A stretch of 64,000 nt of DNA from Afipia clevelandensis ATCC 49720 (GTDB lineage Bacteria; Pseudomonadota; Alphaproteobacteria; Rhizobiales; Xanthobacteraceae). The translations under genes and the position numbers were made by a program. A model generated the notes under the pieces. It made no database searches and was not told the DNA's origin. It was given only the letters and a program-made list of their open reading frames with translations. How positions within the stretch are numbered: position 1 is the first letter of the stretch; each line of letters begins with the position of its first letter. Positions 54,086 to 62,018 of the stretch are shown piece by piece. Location: positions 310,001-374,000 of the forward strand of contig NZ_KB375281.1 of NCBI RefSeq assembly GCF_000336555.1, read 5' to 3'.

Positions 54086-55102
54086 ATGATTGCGCTGTTG
54101 ATCGGCGGAACGGTCGTCCTCTGCATCGGCCTTTTGACGGTCGTTTTTGGCATCCCGATCAAGGAATTCAGCCTTGGCAGCACGATGATCCTGGCGGGAT
54201 CCGGGGTGTCTTGCGCAGGCTTGCTGCTGATTGGCCTCTATGCCCTCGGCCGGGAGATTCGGGCTCTGACGCGGCGGCTCGAGGCCGGGCTACCCGCGCC
54301 ATCGCCGGCGGTCCTGCCGCGCGAATCTCTGCCTCGTGAGCCTTTGTCGTCTCGCGAGCCTTTGTCCCGTGATCCAATGGCCGAAGCCGAGGCCGCACCT
54401 GCTGCCGTTCGTCCGCCGCGAATGCCACCGGAGCCGCAGCCGGTTTCCCGTCCGCGGCCGCCGAGGGAAGATACGCTCTTTACCCGCGACCAGCCCGCTG
54501 ACGCGCCGCGCGATGAGGATGATTTCGGGGCCAGGGATACGCACGATCGCCCGACGGAGCCGCCGGCCTGGGAAGACCATCCGGTCACGCGCGGCCGTCC
54601 GGCAGCGCCATCCGCCGAACCGTTCGATGCGCCGCAGCCTGAACCCGCACCGCGCCAGCGCCGCAACATCATGTTTTCATCGTCCCGGCGCGACAAGAGC
54701 CGCGATCTTCAGCCGCGCGAGGATGGGCCAGCAGATGATGCCTTGTCCGGTACCGCTCCCGTGACCGAAGAGCCGCCTCGCGGCGGGACTGAGACTTCGG
54801 CATCCGATCCATTCGACCGGGCCTGGCCGCAGCCCAGCAGACCGCGGCACGAGCCACGGCGCGAGGCGCCCGGTGAACGAACCCCGCCTGTTGCCGAAGA
54901 CGCAACTGAACCCGCCCGCGAGCGGTTTCCGCTGCCGCGCCGTGCCGACACCTCGTCGGTGACGATCGTGAAGTCCGGCGTGGTCGATTCGATGGCCTAT
55001 TCGCTGTACTCCGATGGCTCCATCGAGGCGCAGATGCCCGAGGGCATGGTGCGGTTTGCGTCCATCGACGAACTGCGCGCGCATCTGGACCAGCGCAACT
55101 GA
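54086..55102 (+). CDS. Hypothetical membrane protein with proline-rich disordered linker
   Basis: A 338-residue protein I cannot assign to a characterised family. Two membrane helices lie at the N-terminus (ALLIGGTVVLCIGLLTVVFG and ILAGSGVSCAGLLLIGLYAL). A long Pro/Arg/Glu-rich region (about 68-285) is probably disordered. A short folded C-terminus has SVTIVKSGVVDSMAYSLYSDG and ends in DELRAHLDQRN. The layout, two helices, a charged disordered linker and a small conserved end, resembles proteins that organise cell poles or divisomes in alphaproteobacteria, which is only a comparison of shape. A palindrome lies upstream. Confidence 0.7.
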   Translation: MIALLIGGTVVLCIGLLTVVFGIPIKEFSLGSTMILAGSGVSCAGLLLIGLYALGREIRALTRRLEAGLPAPSPAVLPRESLPREPLSSREPLSRDPMAEAEAAPAAVRPPRMPPEPQPVSRPRPPREDTLFTRDQPADAPRDEDDFGARDTHDRPTEPPAWEDHPVTRGRPAAPSAEPFDAPQPEPAPRQRRNIMFSSSRRDKSRDLQPREDGPADDALSGTAPVTEEPPRGGTETSASDPFDRAWPQPSRPRHEPRREAPGERTPPVAEDATEPARERFPLPRRADTSSVTIVKSGVVDSMAYSLYSDGSIEAQMPEGMVRFASIDELRAHLDQRN

Positions 55103-55279
55103 TCCGGATTCCGGCGGGCCGTTTCGTTAAATGGTGTGCTGACCTGCCGGTTCGTCTTGTCAGGCTGGCAATATATATTTCATAGTCGCAAGTATAGACG
55201 GCAGCGACTCTGCCGCGAGGCCGTTCTTTGCTTGGAGCGTGCCGGTTTTAATTGAAGCTGCATCCGGAAAGACACCATC

Positions 55280-55693
55280 ATGAGCGAGTCCGGTCCCAAG
55301 GGATTTGTCGATCTGACCGCGTCGATCGTCTCGGCCTATGTCAGCAACAATCCGACCACCGCTTCGGAAATCCCGGCTCTGATCAGCCAGATCCATGCCG
55401 CGCTGGTGCGGGTGTCGAGCGGCGCGGCCGAGGCACCGCCCGAGCCGGCCAAGCCCGCCGTATCGGTGAAGAAGTCGATGACGTCGGACTATCTGGTCTG
55501 CCTTGAAGACGGAAAGCGCTTCAAGTCGCTCAAGCGGCACCTGCGGACCCAGTACAACATGAGTCCGGAGCAATACCGCGAGAAGTGGGGCCTTCCGGCT
55601 GATTACCCCATGGTGGCGCCGAACTATGCCGTCGCCCGCTCCCAACTCGCCAAGAAGATGGGTCTTGGCCAGCAGCGCCGCCGCCGCAAATAG
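55280..55693 (+). CDS. mucR: MucR/Ros-family transcriptional regulator
   Basis: A 137-residue MucR/Ros regulator, an H-NS-like, AT-rich DNA-binding protein controlling exopolysaccharide, motility and cell-cycle genes in Rhizobiales. The N-terminal part has [24 protein letters not shown], used for oligomerisation. The zinc-finger region is [21 protein letters not shown], with the first cysteine and an Asp in place of the second cysteine (Cys-X2-Asp type), then [11 protein letters not shown]. The C-terminus is very basic (QQRRRRK). An AT-rich run at 55170-55180 upstream could be an autoregulatory site. Confidence 0.9.
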   Translation: MSESGPKGFVDLTASIVSAYVSNNPTTASEIPALISQIHAALVRVSSGAAEAPPEPAKPAVSVKKSMTSDYLVCLEDGKRFKSLKRHLRTQYNMSPEQYREKWGLPADYPMVAPNYAVARSQLAKKMGLGQQRRRRK

Positions 55694-55717
55694 TGCGCTG
55701 AAACGGCTTGCGAGAGT

Positions 55718-55777
55718 CTAGGAATAATTCCACATTCACCGTTGCGCCGCGCCTCGAATCTAGGTATGTATTCCTAG
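55718..55777. promoter_or_regulatory. Pair of similar palindromes upstream of the DUF6456 gene
   Basis: CTAGGAATAATTCC (55718-55731) contains the palindrome GGAAT-A-ATTCC. CTAGGTATGTATTCCTAG (55760-55777) is a second palindrome with the same CTAGG and ATTCC words, about 40 bp further. Together they look like two operator copies for one regulator. The outer words CTAGGAATA and TATTCCTAG are also exact inverses of each other. They lie 91-150 bp before the DUF6456 start and after mucR. Confidence 0.5.
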
Positions 55778-55867
55778 TGAGGTGACAATGCGCAACGATG
55801 GCCTGCCTGCTTTCGCACTTTCCTTCCCACCGCAAGGCGGCTCTCCGAGCACTTGTGGAGGCGCGCG

Positions 55868-56485
55868 ATGAAGCGTCAGCGCCGTCCAGCGAACTCTGCC
55901 AAAACGCCTCAGCCGGCCGATCGCGGCGACGCGATTGACCGGTTTCGCGCGCAGCATTTCGACCTGACGATGCAGAACCTCATGACCGAGTCCGGCGTGG
56001 CACAGGTTCTGGTCAACGACAGCGAAAGCCCGCTGGTGTGGCTCGCGCGCCGCAAGGGCCGCGACGGCCGCGCCATGATCGGGCCCGACCAGTTCATCGC
56101 GGGCGAGCGTCTGCGCGCCGACTTCACGCGCGCTCACATGACGCCGCGTGTGACGTCGAACTGGACGGGCGTTGCGGGAACGAAGGGCACGGGCGGCGGC
56201 GCCGGCGAGATGACGGACCTCATCATTGCGTCGCGTCAGCGCGTTCGCCTTGCACTGGAGGCCTGCGGCCCTGAATTTTCAGGGCTGCTGCTCGATGTAT
56301 GCTGCTTTTTGCGCGGTCTGGAAGAGGTGGAACGCGAGCGTGGCTGGCCGTCCCGTTCGGCGAAGGTTGTCCTGCAATTGGCGCTCGACCGGCTGGCGCG
56401 TCATTACGGATTGCGCGGCGACACCAAAGGCAGCGGCGCCAGGATCAGAACATGGCTCGCCGACGATGCGAACTTCACGCCGTAG
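55868..56485 (+). CDS. DUF6456 domain protein
   Basis: A 205-residue protein with a DUF6456 domain in the C-terminal half. The N-terminal part is polar with DRFRAQHFDLTMQNLM. The middle holds SPLVWLARRKGRDGRAMIGPDQFIAGERLRADFTRAHM, and the end GLRGDTKGSGARIRTWLADD, which may include a DNA-contacting segment. The family is restricted to alphaproteobacteria and has no proven role I can name. The ATG at 55868 follows GGAGG at eight bases. It is preceded by a pair of palindromes that suggests specific transcriptional control. Confidence 0.75.
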   Translation: MKRQRRPANSAKTPQPADRGDAIDRFRAQHFDLTMQNLMTESGVAQVLVNDSESPLVWLARRKGRDGRAMIGPDQFIAGERLRADFTRAHMTPRVTSNWTGVAGTKGTGGGAGEMTDLIIASRQRVRLALEACGPEFSGLLLDVCCFLRGLEEVERERGWPSRSAKVVLQLALDRLARHYGLRGDTKGSGARIRTWLADDANFTP

Positions 56486-56486
56486 A

Positions 56487-56912
56487 TCAGTTGGCCTGCG
56501 CCAGCGTTTCGCGCGCGTCGTTCCTGATCCGCTCCACCATGGAGCGCAGGCCGTTGGAACGCTGCGGCGTCAGGTGCTCGCGAAACCCGAGTTCGTCGAA
56601 GATCGCGATCGGATCGGTGTCGAGAATCTGCTGTGCTGTCTTGCCGGACTGGATGGTGAGCAGGATCGCGATCAGGCCGCGCACGATATGTGCGTCGCTG
56701 TCGCCTTTGAAGTTCAGCACCGGTTCGCCGCCACCGCGGTCGATCTCGCGCGACAGCCAGACCTGGCTGGCGCAGCCCGACACCTTGTTCTGCGCGGAAT
56801 GCTCGGCCTCGGACATCGGCGCCAGCGTGCGGCCAAGTTCGATGACATAGCGGTAGCGGTCGTCCCACTCGTCGAGCAGTTCAAAATTATCCCGGATGTC
56901 GTCGATGGTCAT
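56487..56912 (-). CDS. sufE: SufE family cysteine desulfuration protein
   Basis: A 141-residue SufE-like protein that accepts persulfide sulfur from the cysteine desulfurase SufS for iron-sulfur cluster building. The acceptor cysteine is C47 in KVSGCASQVWL, and the neighbouring TIQSGKTAQQILDTDPIAIFDELGFREHLTPQRSNGL is typical. The full suf operon is not here, so this copy is separate. Its end lies 1 bp from the end of the convergent DUF6456 gene. Confidence 0.92.
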   Translation of the reverse strand: MTIDDIRDNFELLDEWDDRYRYVIELGRTLAPMSEAEHSAQNKVSGCASQVWLSREIDRGGGEPVLNFKGDSDAHIVRGLIAILLTIQSGKTAQQILDTDPIAIFDELGFREHLTPQRSNGLRSMVERIRNDARETLAQAN

Positions 56913-57023
56913 GAGAGTCCGCGAGCTCGTGTCAGATTGTGGGCACGAGCCATATATGAGAACGGGGGCCCTCGATAGCCATAAGTTCCGGTCAGTTCGG
57001 CAGGAAAAACCGGCCGGAACAGC

Positions 57024-57476
57024 CTACGGCACAGACACCGGCGCCTGCCATTCGATGGCGAGATCGTCCGGCGTGAGGGTCTGCCGTGCGAAGATCACGG
57101 TATCCGTATCAGCAGACTCGCGGTCATCCGGCGCGCCGATGGAGCCGGTATGATCCGGTGTCTTCTTCGCGGTTTTTTCCGTGGGCTCCGGCGCCTTCTT
57201 TTCGTTCTTCTCGGCCTTGTCGGTAATGAACTGATAAACCTTGCGGGCACCGGACTGCGCGCGCTCGCCGATCACGGTCGCGGCCTGTCCGCCCACGGTG
57301 CAGGCTGCCGGCTGCCGGGTGCAGAACTGGCTCATGTCCGATACGGCCGCCGTCGCAGCCGAAATGGCTTCCGACGCGCCGATCTGCGGACCCTTGTCCT
57401 GATCGGGCGACTTGTCGGTCGGCAGCAACACGAGCACAAGCCCGAGCCAGAATGCCATGCGAAGAAGGAAGAACAT
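57024..57476 (-). CDS. DUF5330 domain protein
   Basis: A 150-residue protein with one N-terminal hydrophobic helix (RMAFWLGLVLVLLP) and a periplasmic part containing FCTRQPAACTVGGQAATVIGERAQSGARKVYQF, with a cysteine pair that could form a disulfide, the DUF5330 signature. The C-terminal half is Lys/Pro-rich and ends in LTPDDLAIEWQAP. The role is unknown. The ATG at 57476 is used since the hydrophobic segment follows at once; longer starts are not convincing. Confidence 0.78.
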   Translation of the reverse strand: MFFLLRMAFWLGLVLVLLPTDKSPDQDKGPQIGASEAISAATAAVSDMSQFCTRQPAACTVGGQAATVIGERAQSGARKVYQFITDKAEKNEKKAPEPTEKTAKKTPDHTGSIGAPDDRESADTDTVIFARQTLTPDDLAIEWQAPVSVP

Positions 57477-57905
57477 CACACACCCCGTCGATCGCTTCAC
57501 CGGAGTTGCTTCACCGGAATGAAGCGCTCCGCCCCGTTGCGATTGATCTCGCAATCATCGCCTGTCGTATCAGACACGGATAAATCCCCGGTTCGCACGC
57601 TGTGTAAAATTTGAATGGTTTGATTTGGCGTAAATTTTCAATTGATACGCCGTCAATGAGCCGGCATGCGCTCGCCGCGCATGCACGATTTTGAAACCAT
57701 GGCGCCGGGCGGCGGAAACTTCGTGTTCACCATTCGGGCCGAATGAAAACGCGGATTTGTCTTGAAATGGCGCATTCAGCCCGTGTCGTTCGCAATCGGT
57801 CCGGCGCCTTAGCGTTCGCTTAAGTTCGCTCTGACACGATCCGGCGAACAAAAACGGGGGCGTTCCGGCTGTCGAAACGATGACCGGCCGAACGGTGAGA
57901 ACAAC
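57477..57905. other. Intergenic region upstream of the DivJ/PleC-like kinase
   Basis: 429 bp between the divergent DUF5330 and histidine kinase genes. It holds a CtrA-like box at 57809-57823 and a short direct repeat GCTTCACCGGA (near 57500). I see no open frame that resembles a protein and no RNA family that I recognise. The stretch is more AT-rich near 57600-57650 than the surroundings, a plausible promoter region for either gene. Confidence 0.5.
57809..57823 (+). promoter_or_regulatory. CtrA-like box
   Basis: TTAG (57809-57812), seven bases, then TTAA (57820-57823): one mismatch from the CtrA consensus TTAA-N7-TTAA. It is about 83 bp before the histidine kinase start. Because the kinase is of the DivJ/PleC type, which controls CtrA phosphorylation, a CtrA box would close a feedback loop, but one mismatch makes this moderate evidence. 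Confidence 0.4.
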
Positions 57906-59720
57906 GTGAGATTGTCCGGTATCATACGCGATCATCTGGACTCGCTGCTGCATCCATCAGCGCGGCGGGATCTGATGACCAAGGCCCGTCACCGCGCCTT
58001 CATTGCCCCGCGGCTGCTGGGTGGCCTTGCCGCGCTCGCGACACTTCCTCTTTATCTTGCGCTGCGCGGTGCGCCGCAGGAAGTCGAGGTGATGGTGTTC
58101 GCGTGGCTGATCGCGCCCATCCTCATCTCCTATTATCTGTCTCGCACCGGTCACTACGAGCGCGCGCATATCCTGTCGTCGATGGCGCTTGCCGCCGTGG
58201 TGATGGCGGTCTGCATCAATACCGGCGGCATTTCGTCATTCGCGGCGATCTGGCTCGTGGCCGTTCCGCTCGATGCGGCGCTCTCTGCTTCGCGTCGCGC
58301 GGTCGCCATCGCGGTGGTGCTGGCGCTGGGCTGTGCGCTCGGACTTGTGATGATCGAGGCTTTTGGCGTGTTGCCGGCATCGCGGATTCCGGCGGCCTAC
58401 GGCTCGCTGTTCGAGGCGCTGGGAATTGCCACCGCGACGATCTATGCATCGGCGCTGGCTTTCAGTGCGGAATCACTGGCGCAGATGAGCCGGACCCTGC
58501 TGACGGTCGAGGAGGAGCGTTACCGTCTCCTTGCCCATAACATCAGCGATGTGATCTCGCGGCACAGCCGCAACGGCGCGATCCGCTTCATCTCGCCTGC
58601 GGCCGAGGCCTTGCTGGGAACGCCGGCGGCGCTATTGCTGGAGCACGGGCTGTTCGACCGCGTTCATGTCGCAGATCGTCCGGCCTATCTGACGGCTCTC
58701 TCCGAGGCCGCACGCAGCGGTGACGAGCGCAGCGTCGAATTCCGCGTCCGGCGGGATATTCAGGAGCGCACGCAGACGGCAGACTTCATCTGGATCGAAA
58801 TGCGGTGCCGCCCGATTGACGCGGTGTCCCGCTCCATGGCCGATCCCGGTGTCGAGGTGGTCTCCGTCATGCGCGATGTCACCGAGCGCAAGATTCAGGA
58901 GCAGGCGCTTGAAGCTGCGCATATGGAGGCGGAACGGGCAGGTGCGTCGAAGTCGCGCTTCCTGGCCACCATGAGCCACGAACTGCGCACGCCGCTGAAC
59001 GCCATTATCGGCTTCTCGGAAATGATCGTTCGTGAAAACGAAATGATGATCGACGCGGCGCGTCGTCAGGAATACGCCAAGCTGATCAACGAATCCGGTC
59101 TGCATCTGTTGTCGGTGGTCAACGGCATCCTCGACATGTCGAAGATGGAAAGTGGCAACTTCGAGATCGTGCCGGAGCTGTTTTCGCCGCGCGAGTCCCT
59201 GATCGGCTGCTGCAACCTGATGGTGCTGAAAGCGCGCGAGAACGGCATTGATCTGGTCACGCGCGCGCCGGCCGATCTGCCACAGATCACGGGCGATCCG
59301 CGCGCCTTCAAGCAGATGATCCTGAATTTGCTATCCAACGCGATCAAGTTCTCCGAACGCGGCGGCGCGGTCACCGTGACCGGCGCGGTCGAGGGATCGC
59401 GCCTCGTGGTGCGCGTGATCGACAGTGGCGTCGGCATCGGTGCGGACGACCTGAAGCGGATCGGCGATCCGTTCTTCCAGGCCGGAAAGACCTATCAGCG
59501 CCGCCACGAAGGCACTGGGCTTGGCCTCTCCATCGTCAAGAGCCTCGTTGCGATGCATGGCGGCGAGATGAGCGTCGAGAGTGAGATCGACGTCGGCACC
59601 ACCGTGACGGTTGCGTTGCCGATGGTGTTCACACCGCCTGCCGAGAAGCCCAGCAACATCACGACCCTTGCGCCGCCGCGCGCCGAACCTCAAGACTATC
59701 AGGTGAAGAAAAGTGCCTAG
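57906..59720 (+). CDS. DivJ/PleC-like membrane sensor histidine kinase
   Basis: A 604-residue kinase. Residues 30-195 contain six or more hydrophobic helices. A PAS domain (about 205-325) begins YRLLAHNISDVISRHSRNG and ends VVSVMRDVTERK. The H-box is FLATMSHELRTPLNAIIGFSEMI with H358. The N-box is ILNLLSNAIKFS and the G-boxes DSGVGIGADDLKRIGDPFF and GTGLGLSIVKSL. The order and H-box sequence resemble DivJ/PleC of the alphaproteobacterial cell-cycle network; which of the two cannot be decided here. The GTG at 57906 follows GGTGAG. It overlaps the next gene by eight bases. Confidence 0.85.
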   Translation: MRLSGIIRDHLDSLLHPSARRDLMTKARHRAFIAPRLLGGLAALATLPLYLALRGAPQEVEVMVFAWLIAPILISYYLSRTGHYERAHILSSMALAAVVMAVCINTGGISSFAAIWLVAVPLDAALSASRRAVAIAVVLALGCALGLVMIEAFGVLPASRIPAAYGSLFEALGIATATIYASALAFSAESLAQMSRTLLTVEEERYRLLAHNISDVISRHSRNGAIRFISPAAEALLGTPAALLLEHGLFDRVHVADRPAYLTALSEAARSGDERSVEFRVRRDIQERTQTADFIWIEMRCRPIDAVSRSMADPGVEVVSVMRDVTERKIQEQALEAAHMEAERAGASKSRFLATMSHELRTPLNAIIGFSEMIVRENEMMIDAARRQEYAKLINESGLHLLSVVNGILDMSKMESGNFEIVPELFSPRESLIGCCNLMVLKARENGIDLVTRAPADLPQITGDPRAFKQMILNLLSNAIKFSERGGAVTVTGAVEGSRLVVRVIDSGVGIGADDLKRIGDPFFQAGKTYQRRHEGTGLGLSIVKSLVAMHGGEMSVESEIDVGTTVTVALPMVFTPPAEKPSNITTLAPPRAEPQDYQVKKSA

Positions 59721-60339
59721 ACAGATCGCAGACGACGATGAGAAGCCACGCCGCCGCCGCCGTGCGGCCGCTGTTGCGGTCGAAGCCGAGCCGGAGTCGG
59801 AACGCGGATTGATCATGCGCGTGCTGCTGCACAGCCCGAAGGATACGCTCGCGGCAACCGCTGCGCTCGCTGCTGTGATCGCCATCGCCACCAATGCGAT
59901 GTTCCTGCAGGCGGGCCGCCATCCGTCCCCGATGTTCGCGACCGCGGCGGTGTCTTCATTGCCTGCCGCGCTGGCCCCGTCGCCGGCGCCGTTGCCGCGC
60001 GTGCGTCCGGCGGAGGCCGAGCCGCGCGTGGCCGATAAGCCGTCTGAACCCGTAAAGCAGGCGATGACGTCGGTCGCGCCCAGGCCTCCGGCGCCTGTCC
60101 ATGCCGCGAAAACCGACCCGGTTGGCGATTTGATCGCCTCGCAACGGCGCATCGCGGCGGTTCAGCGCGCGCTGACAGAGTTCGGCTACGGTCAGCTCAA
60201 GCCGACCGGTGTGATTGGAACCGACACCCAGGCTGCGATCCAGAAATTCGAGCGTGACCGCAAGATGCCGGTCACGGGCCAGTTGTCGGATCGCCTGATT
60301 CACGGCCTGACGGTTCTGACGGGCCGCCCGCTCGAGTAA
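59713..60339 (+). CDS. Membrane-anchored peptidoglycan-binding protein
   Basis: A 208-residue protein with a basic cytoplasmic N-terminus (KPRRRRRAAAVAVE), one membrane helix (about 46-65, ALAAVIAIATNAMFLQA), a Pro/Ala-rich linker and a C-terminal peptidoglycan-binding domain (PG_binding_1 type). This last is marked by VQRALTEFGYGQLKPTGVIGTDTQAAIQKFERDRKM. It likely binds the cell wall. The GTG start overlaps the histidine kinase stop by eight bases, so the two are translationally coupled and probably work together in coupling cell-cycle signalling to the envelope (inference). Confidence 0.85.
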   Translation: MPRQIADDDEKPRRRRRAAAVAVEAEPESERGLIMRVLLHSPKDTLAATAALAAVIAIATNAMFLQAGRHPSPMFATAAVSSLPAALAPSPAPLPRVRPAEAEPRVADKPSEPVKQAMTSVAPRPPAPVHAAKTDPVGDLIASQRRIAAVQRALTEFGYGQLKPTGVIGTDTQAAIQKFERDRKMPVTGQLSDRLIHGLTVLTGRPLE

Positions 60340-60344
60340 GCAGC

Positions 60345-60503
60345 TTAATCGCGCGGCCCATACCACCAGTGAATCGATTGGCGCGGACGATGCCCCTCCT
60401 TGTGCGGGGGCAGGGTCAACCCGCGCCAAAATCCAGCCAGCACGAAAAGACACAGCGCTGCGCCGAGGATGTAGGGTAGGATATGGAGCAGTGCCGCGAA
60501 CAT
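60345..60503 (-). CDS. Small hypothetical membrane protein
   Basis: A 52-residue protein with one membrane helix (ILPYILGAALCLFVLAGFW) and a basic, aromatic C-terminus (SIHWWYGPRD). It is too short to assign to a family by eye. The ATG at 60503 is placed at the start of the hydrophobic segment. It is convergent with the peptidoglycan-binding gene and divergent from the DUF1491 gene, with 64 bp between starts. Coding nature is supported by the clear helix and the codon use, but remains moderate. Confidence 0.5.
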   Translation of the reverse strand: MFAALLHILPYILGAALCLFVLAGFWRGLTLPPHKEGHRPRQSIHWWYGPRD

Positions 60504-60567
60504 GGCGGTCTCGATTCCGTTCGTTCTCCTTCCTTGGTCTCTCCGTGCGTCTGATCGGTTCAGCTTG

Positions 60568-60915
60568 ATGTCGCGTCTGAAATCATCCATCTGGGTTGCA
60601 GGCTATCTGCGGCGGTGTCAGGTCGAAGGCATGTTCGGCGCCGTCCGGCGGCGCGGTGCCGAGGAGGCGGGGGCGGTGTTCGTGAAAATCGCACTGATGG
60701 ATGGCACGGCGCTGCTGTTCGTGCCTGCGCCACAATCCGCTTACGATGACAGCAGGCCGGTGGAGCGCGTGTTCATCCAGTCGCCACCGCAGGCCGTGGA
60801 CGAAGCGGCCATCGAGGCAAGACTTGCCAAGGAAATCAATTTCGATCCGGACGTCTGGATTGTCGAGATCGAGGACCGGGCAGGGCGGCACTTCCTCGAT
60901 CTGGCAAAAGCCTAG
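60568..60915 (+). CDS. DUF1491 family protein
   Basis: A 115-residue protein of the DUF1491 family, common in alphaproteobacteria and of unknown function. RLKSSIWVAGYLRRCQVEGMFGAVRRRGAEEAGAVFVKI is the typical N-terminal half and INFDPDVWIVEIEDRAGRHFLD the end. A mixed alpha/beta cytoplasmic fold is likely. The ATG at 60568 is the family start. Its end overlaps the end of the convergent DUF2336 gene by four bases. Confidence 0.87.
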   Translation: MSRLKSSIWVAGYLRRCQVEGMFGAVRRRGAEEAGAVFVKIALMDGTALLFVPAPQSAYDDSRPVERVFIQSPPQAVDEAAIEARLAKEINFDPDVWIVEIEDRAGRHFLDLAKA

Positions 60916-61886
60916 CCGCGCGATCTGTCGCGTGCCGGCAGTTGTGTGCCCGGCTGAACCACGGGCCGCGACTGCGCTGGCACATGGCGGGCGCGCTGGC
61001 GCTCGTCGTCGTAAAGCGCGGGACGATATTTTGCGCGGGTGACGGCCAGCGCAGAGCCACGCCACGCGGCCAGCATGATCAGAGCCGTCCGCAGATCGAT
61101 GACTTCATATAGCCGTGCCAGCCGGTAGACGTCCATCACCGAGGCGCCCAGCGCGGGATTCAGGAACAGCAGCACCCGCTGATAGGACTCGCCCGGCATG
61201 CCGAGGGCCTTGAGCGCGCAGGCGAGCGGTTCGCCGCCTGCCTCGTTGACGACCTGGGACGCAACCTTCGATGTGAGAATCAGCGAATCCGCGAGTTCGG
61301 CGACAAAGCCGCCGGTGTCGGCGGCAAGGGCCGCCTGTTCCAGAGTGGCGACCGCGCGGGCAGCGCGCTTGGGATCGACCGGCGTCGATGGCTTCAGTGG
61401 CGTCGCGGTCAGGCCGCGCAGCATCTGGGCCCGATGTATTTTGTCCGCGCCGAGAAACATCTCGATCAGCTTTGCCGCGTCGTCCGGCTGCATCGACATG
61501 ATGGGCGAGGGGATCGCGGGGGCACTCGAGGCCTCCGGCTCCGAGACGATCTCCAGGTCGGCCGCCGGATCAAGCTCGAACGTCTCCTCAGGCCGGGACT
61601 GCTCTTCGGTTCGCCGCGTCAGTTGAAGTTTCCAGGCAATTTCGCGCGGCGTATTTGGATAGATCGCAAGGCGGGCGCGCACGGCGGCGCGCGTGGCGTC
61701 ATCCACCTCGTCGATCAGACGGGACGCGAGTTCTCCGAACTGCCGCTCTTCGTCGCGGGTATGGTTCGGGGTCTGGACATAGAGATCCGTCAGTACACGG
61801 AGCAGCGTCGGGCGAATGTCGACCCCCTCGCGCCGGGACAGCGTCATCAGGCCATCGAAGCCTTGAAACATCGGGAGATTGGTCAT
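60912..61886 (-). CDS. DUF2336 domain protein, second copy
   Basis: A 324-residue protein whose N-terminal 70 residues align by eye with the DUF2336 protein at 26231-27334: LLRVLTDLYVQTPNHTRDEERQFGELASRLI against LRRVTDLFMYGVADYTNEQINVFDDVFHCLI, with the same spacing. The middle is less conserved, with a Pro/Glu-rich linker, and the C-terminus is helical then basic. Function unknown. The ATG at 61886 is chosen over a TTG at 61916. A perfect CtrA box lies 47-61 bp upstream, the best regulatory clue to a cell-cycle role. Confidence 0.72.
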   Translation of the reverse strand: MTNLPMFQGFDGLMTLSRREGVDIRPTLLRVLTDLYVQTPNHTRDEERQFGELASRLIDEVDDATRAAVRARLAIYPNTPREIAWKLQLTRRTEEQSRPEETFELDPAADLEIVSEPEASSAPAIPSPIMSMQPDDAAKLIEMFLGADKIHRAQMLRGLTATPLKPSTPVDPKRAARAVATLEQAALAADTGGFVAELADSLILTSKVASQVVNEAGGEPLACALKALGMPGESYQRVLLFLNPALGASVMDVYRLARLYEVIDLRTALIMLAAWRGSALAVTRAKYRPALYDDERQRARHVPAQSRPVVQPGTQLPARDRSRG

Positions 61887-61932
61887 GCCGGATACGCGCG
61901 TTGCATCGTGTTCCAACGTTATCCGGCGGCTG

Positions 61933-61947
61933 TTAACAAGCCATTAA
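61933..61947. promoter_or_regulatory. CtrA-binding site
   Basis: TTAA-CAAGCCA-TTAA, a perfect TTAA-N7-TTAA match to the CtrA box of alphaproteobacteria, followed by CC as in many real sites. It lies 47 bp before the DUF2336 gene on the minus strand and 72 bp before the small gene at 62019 on the plus strand, so it could control either or both. Confidence 0.75.
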
Positions 61948-62018
61948 CCATGCTCACTCTTAATGACCGTGCGCCGCCGATCCTTGGGGGAAAGCCGGGC
62001 GGCCAGGAGAGATCGAAC

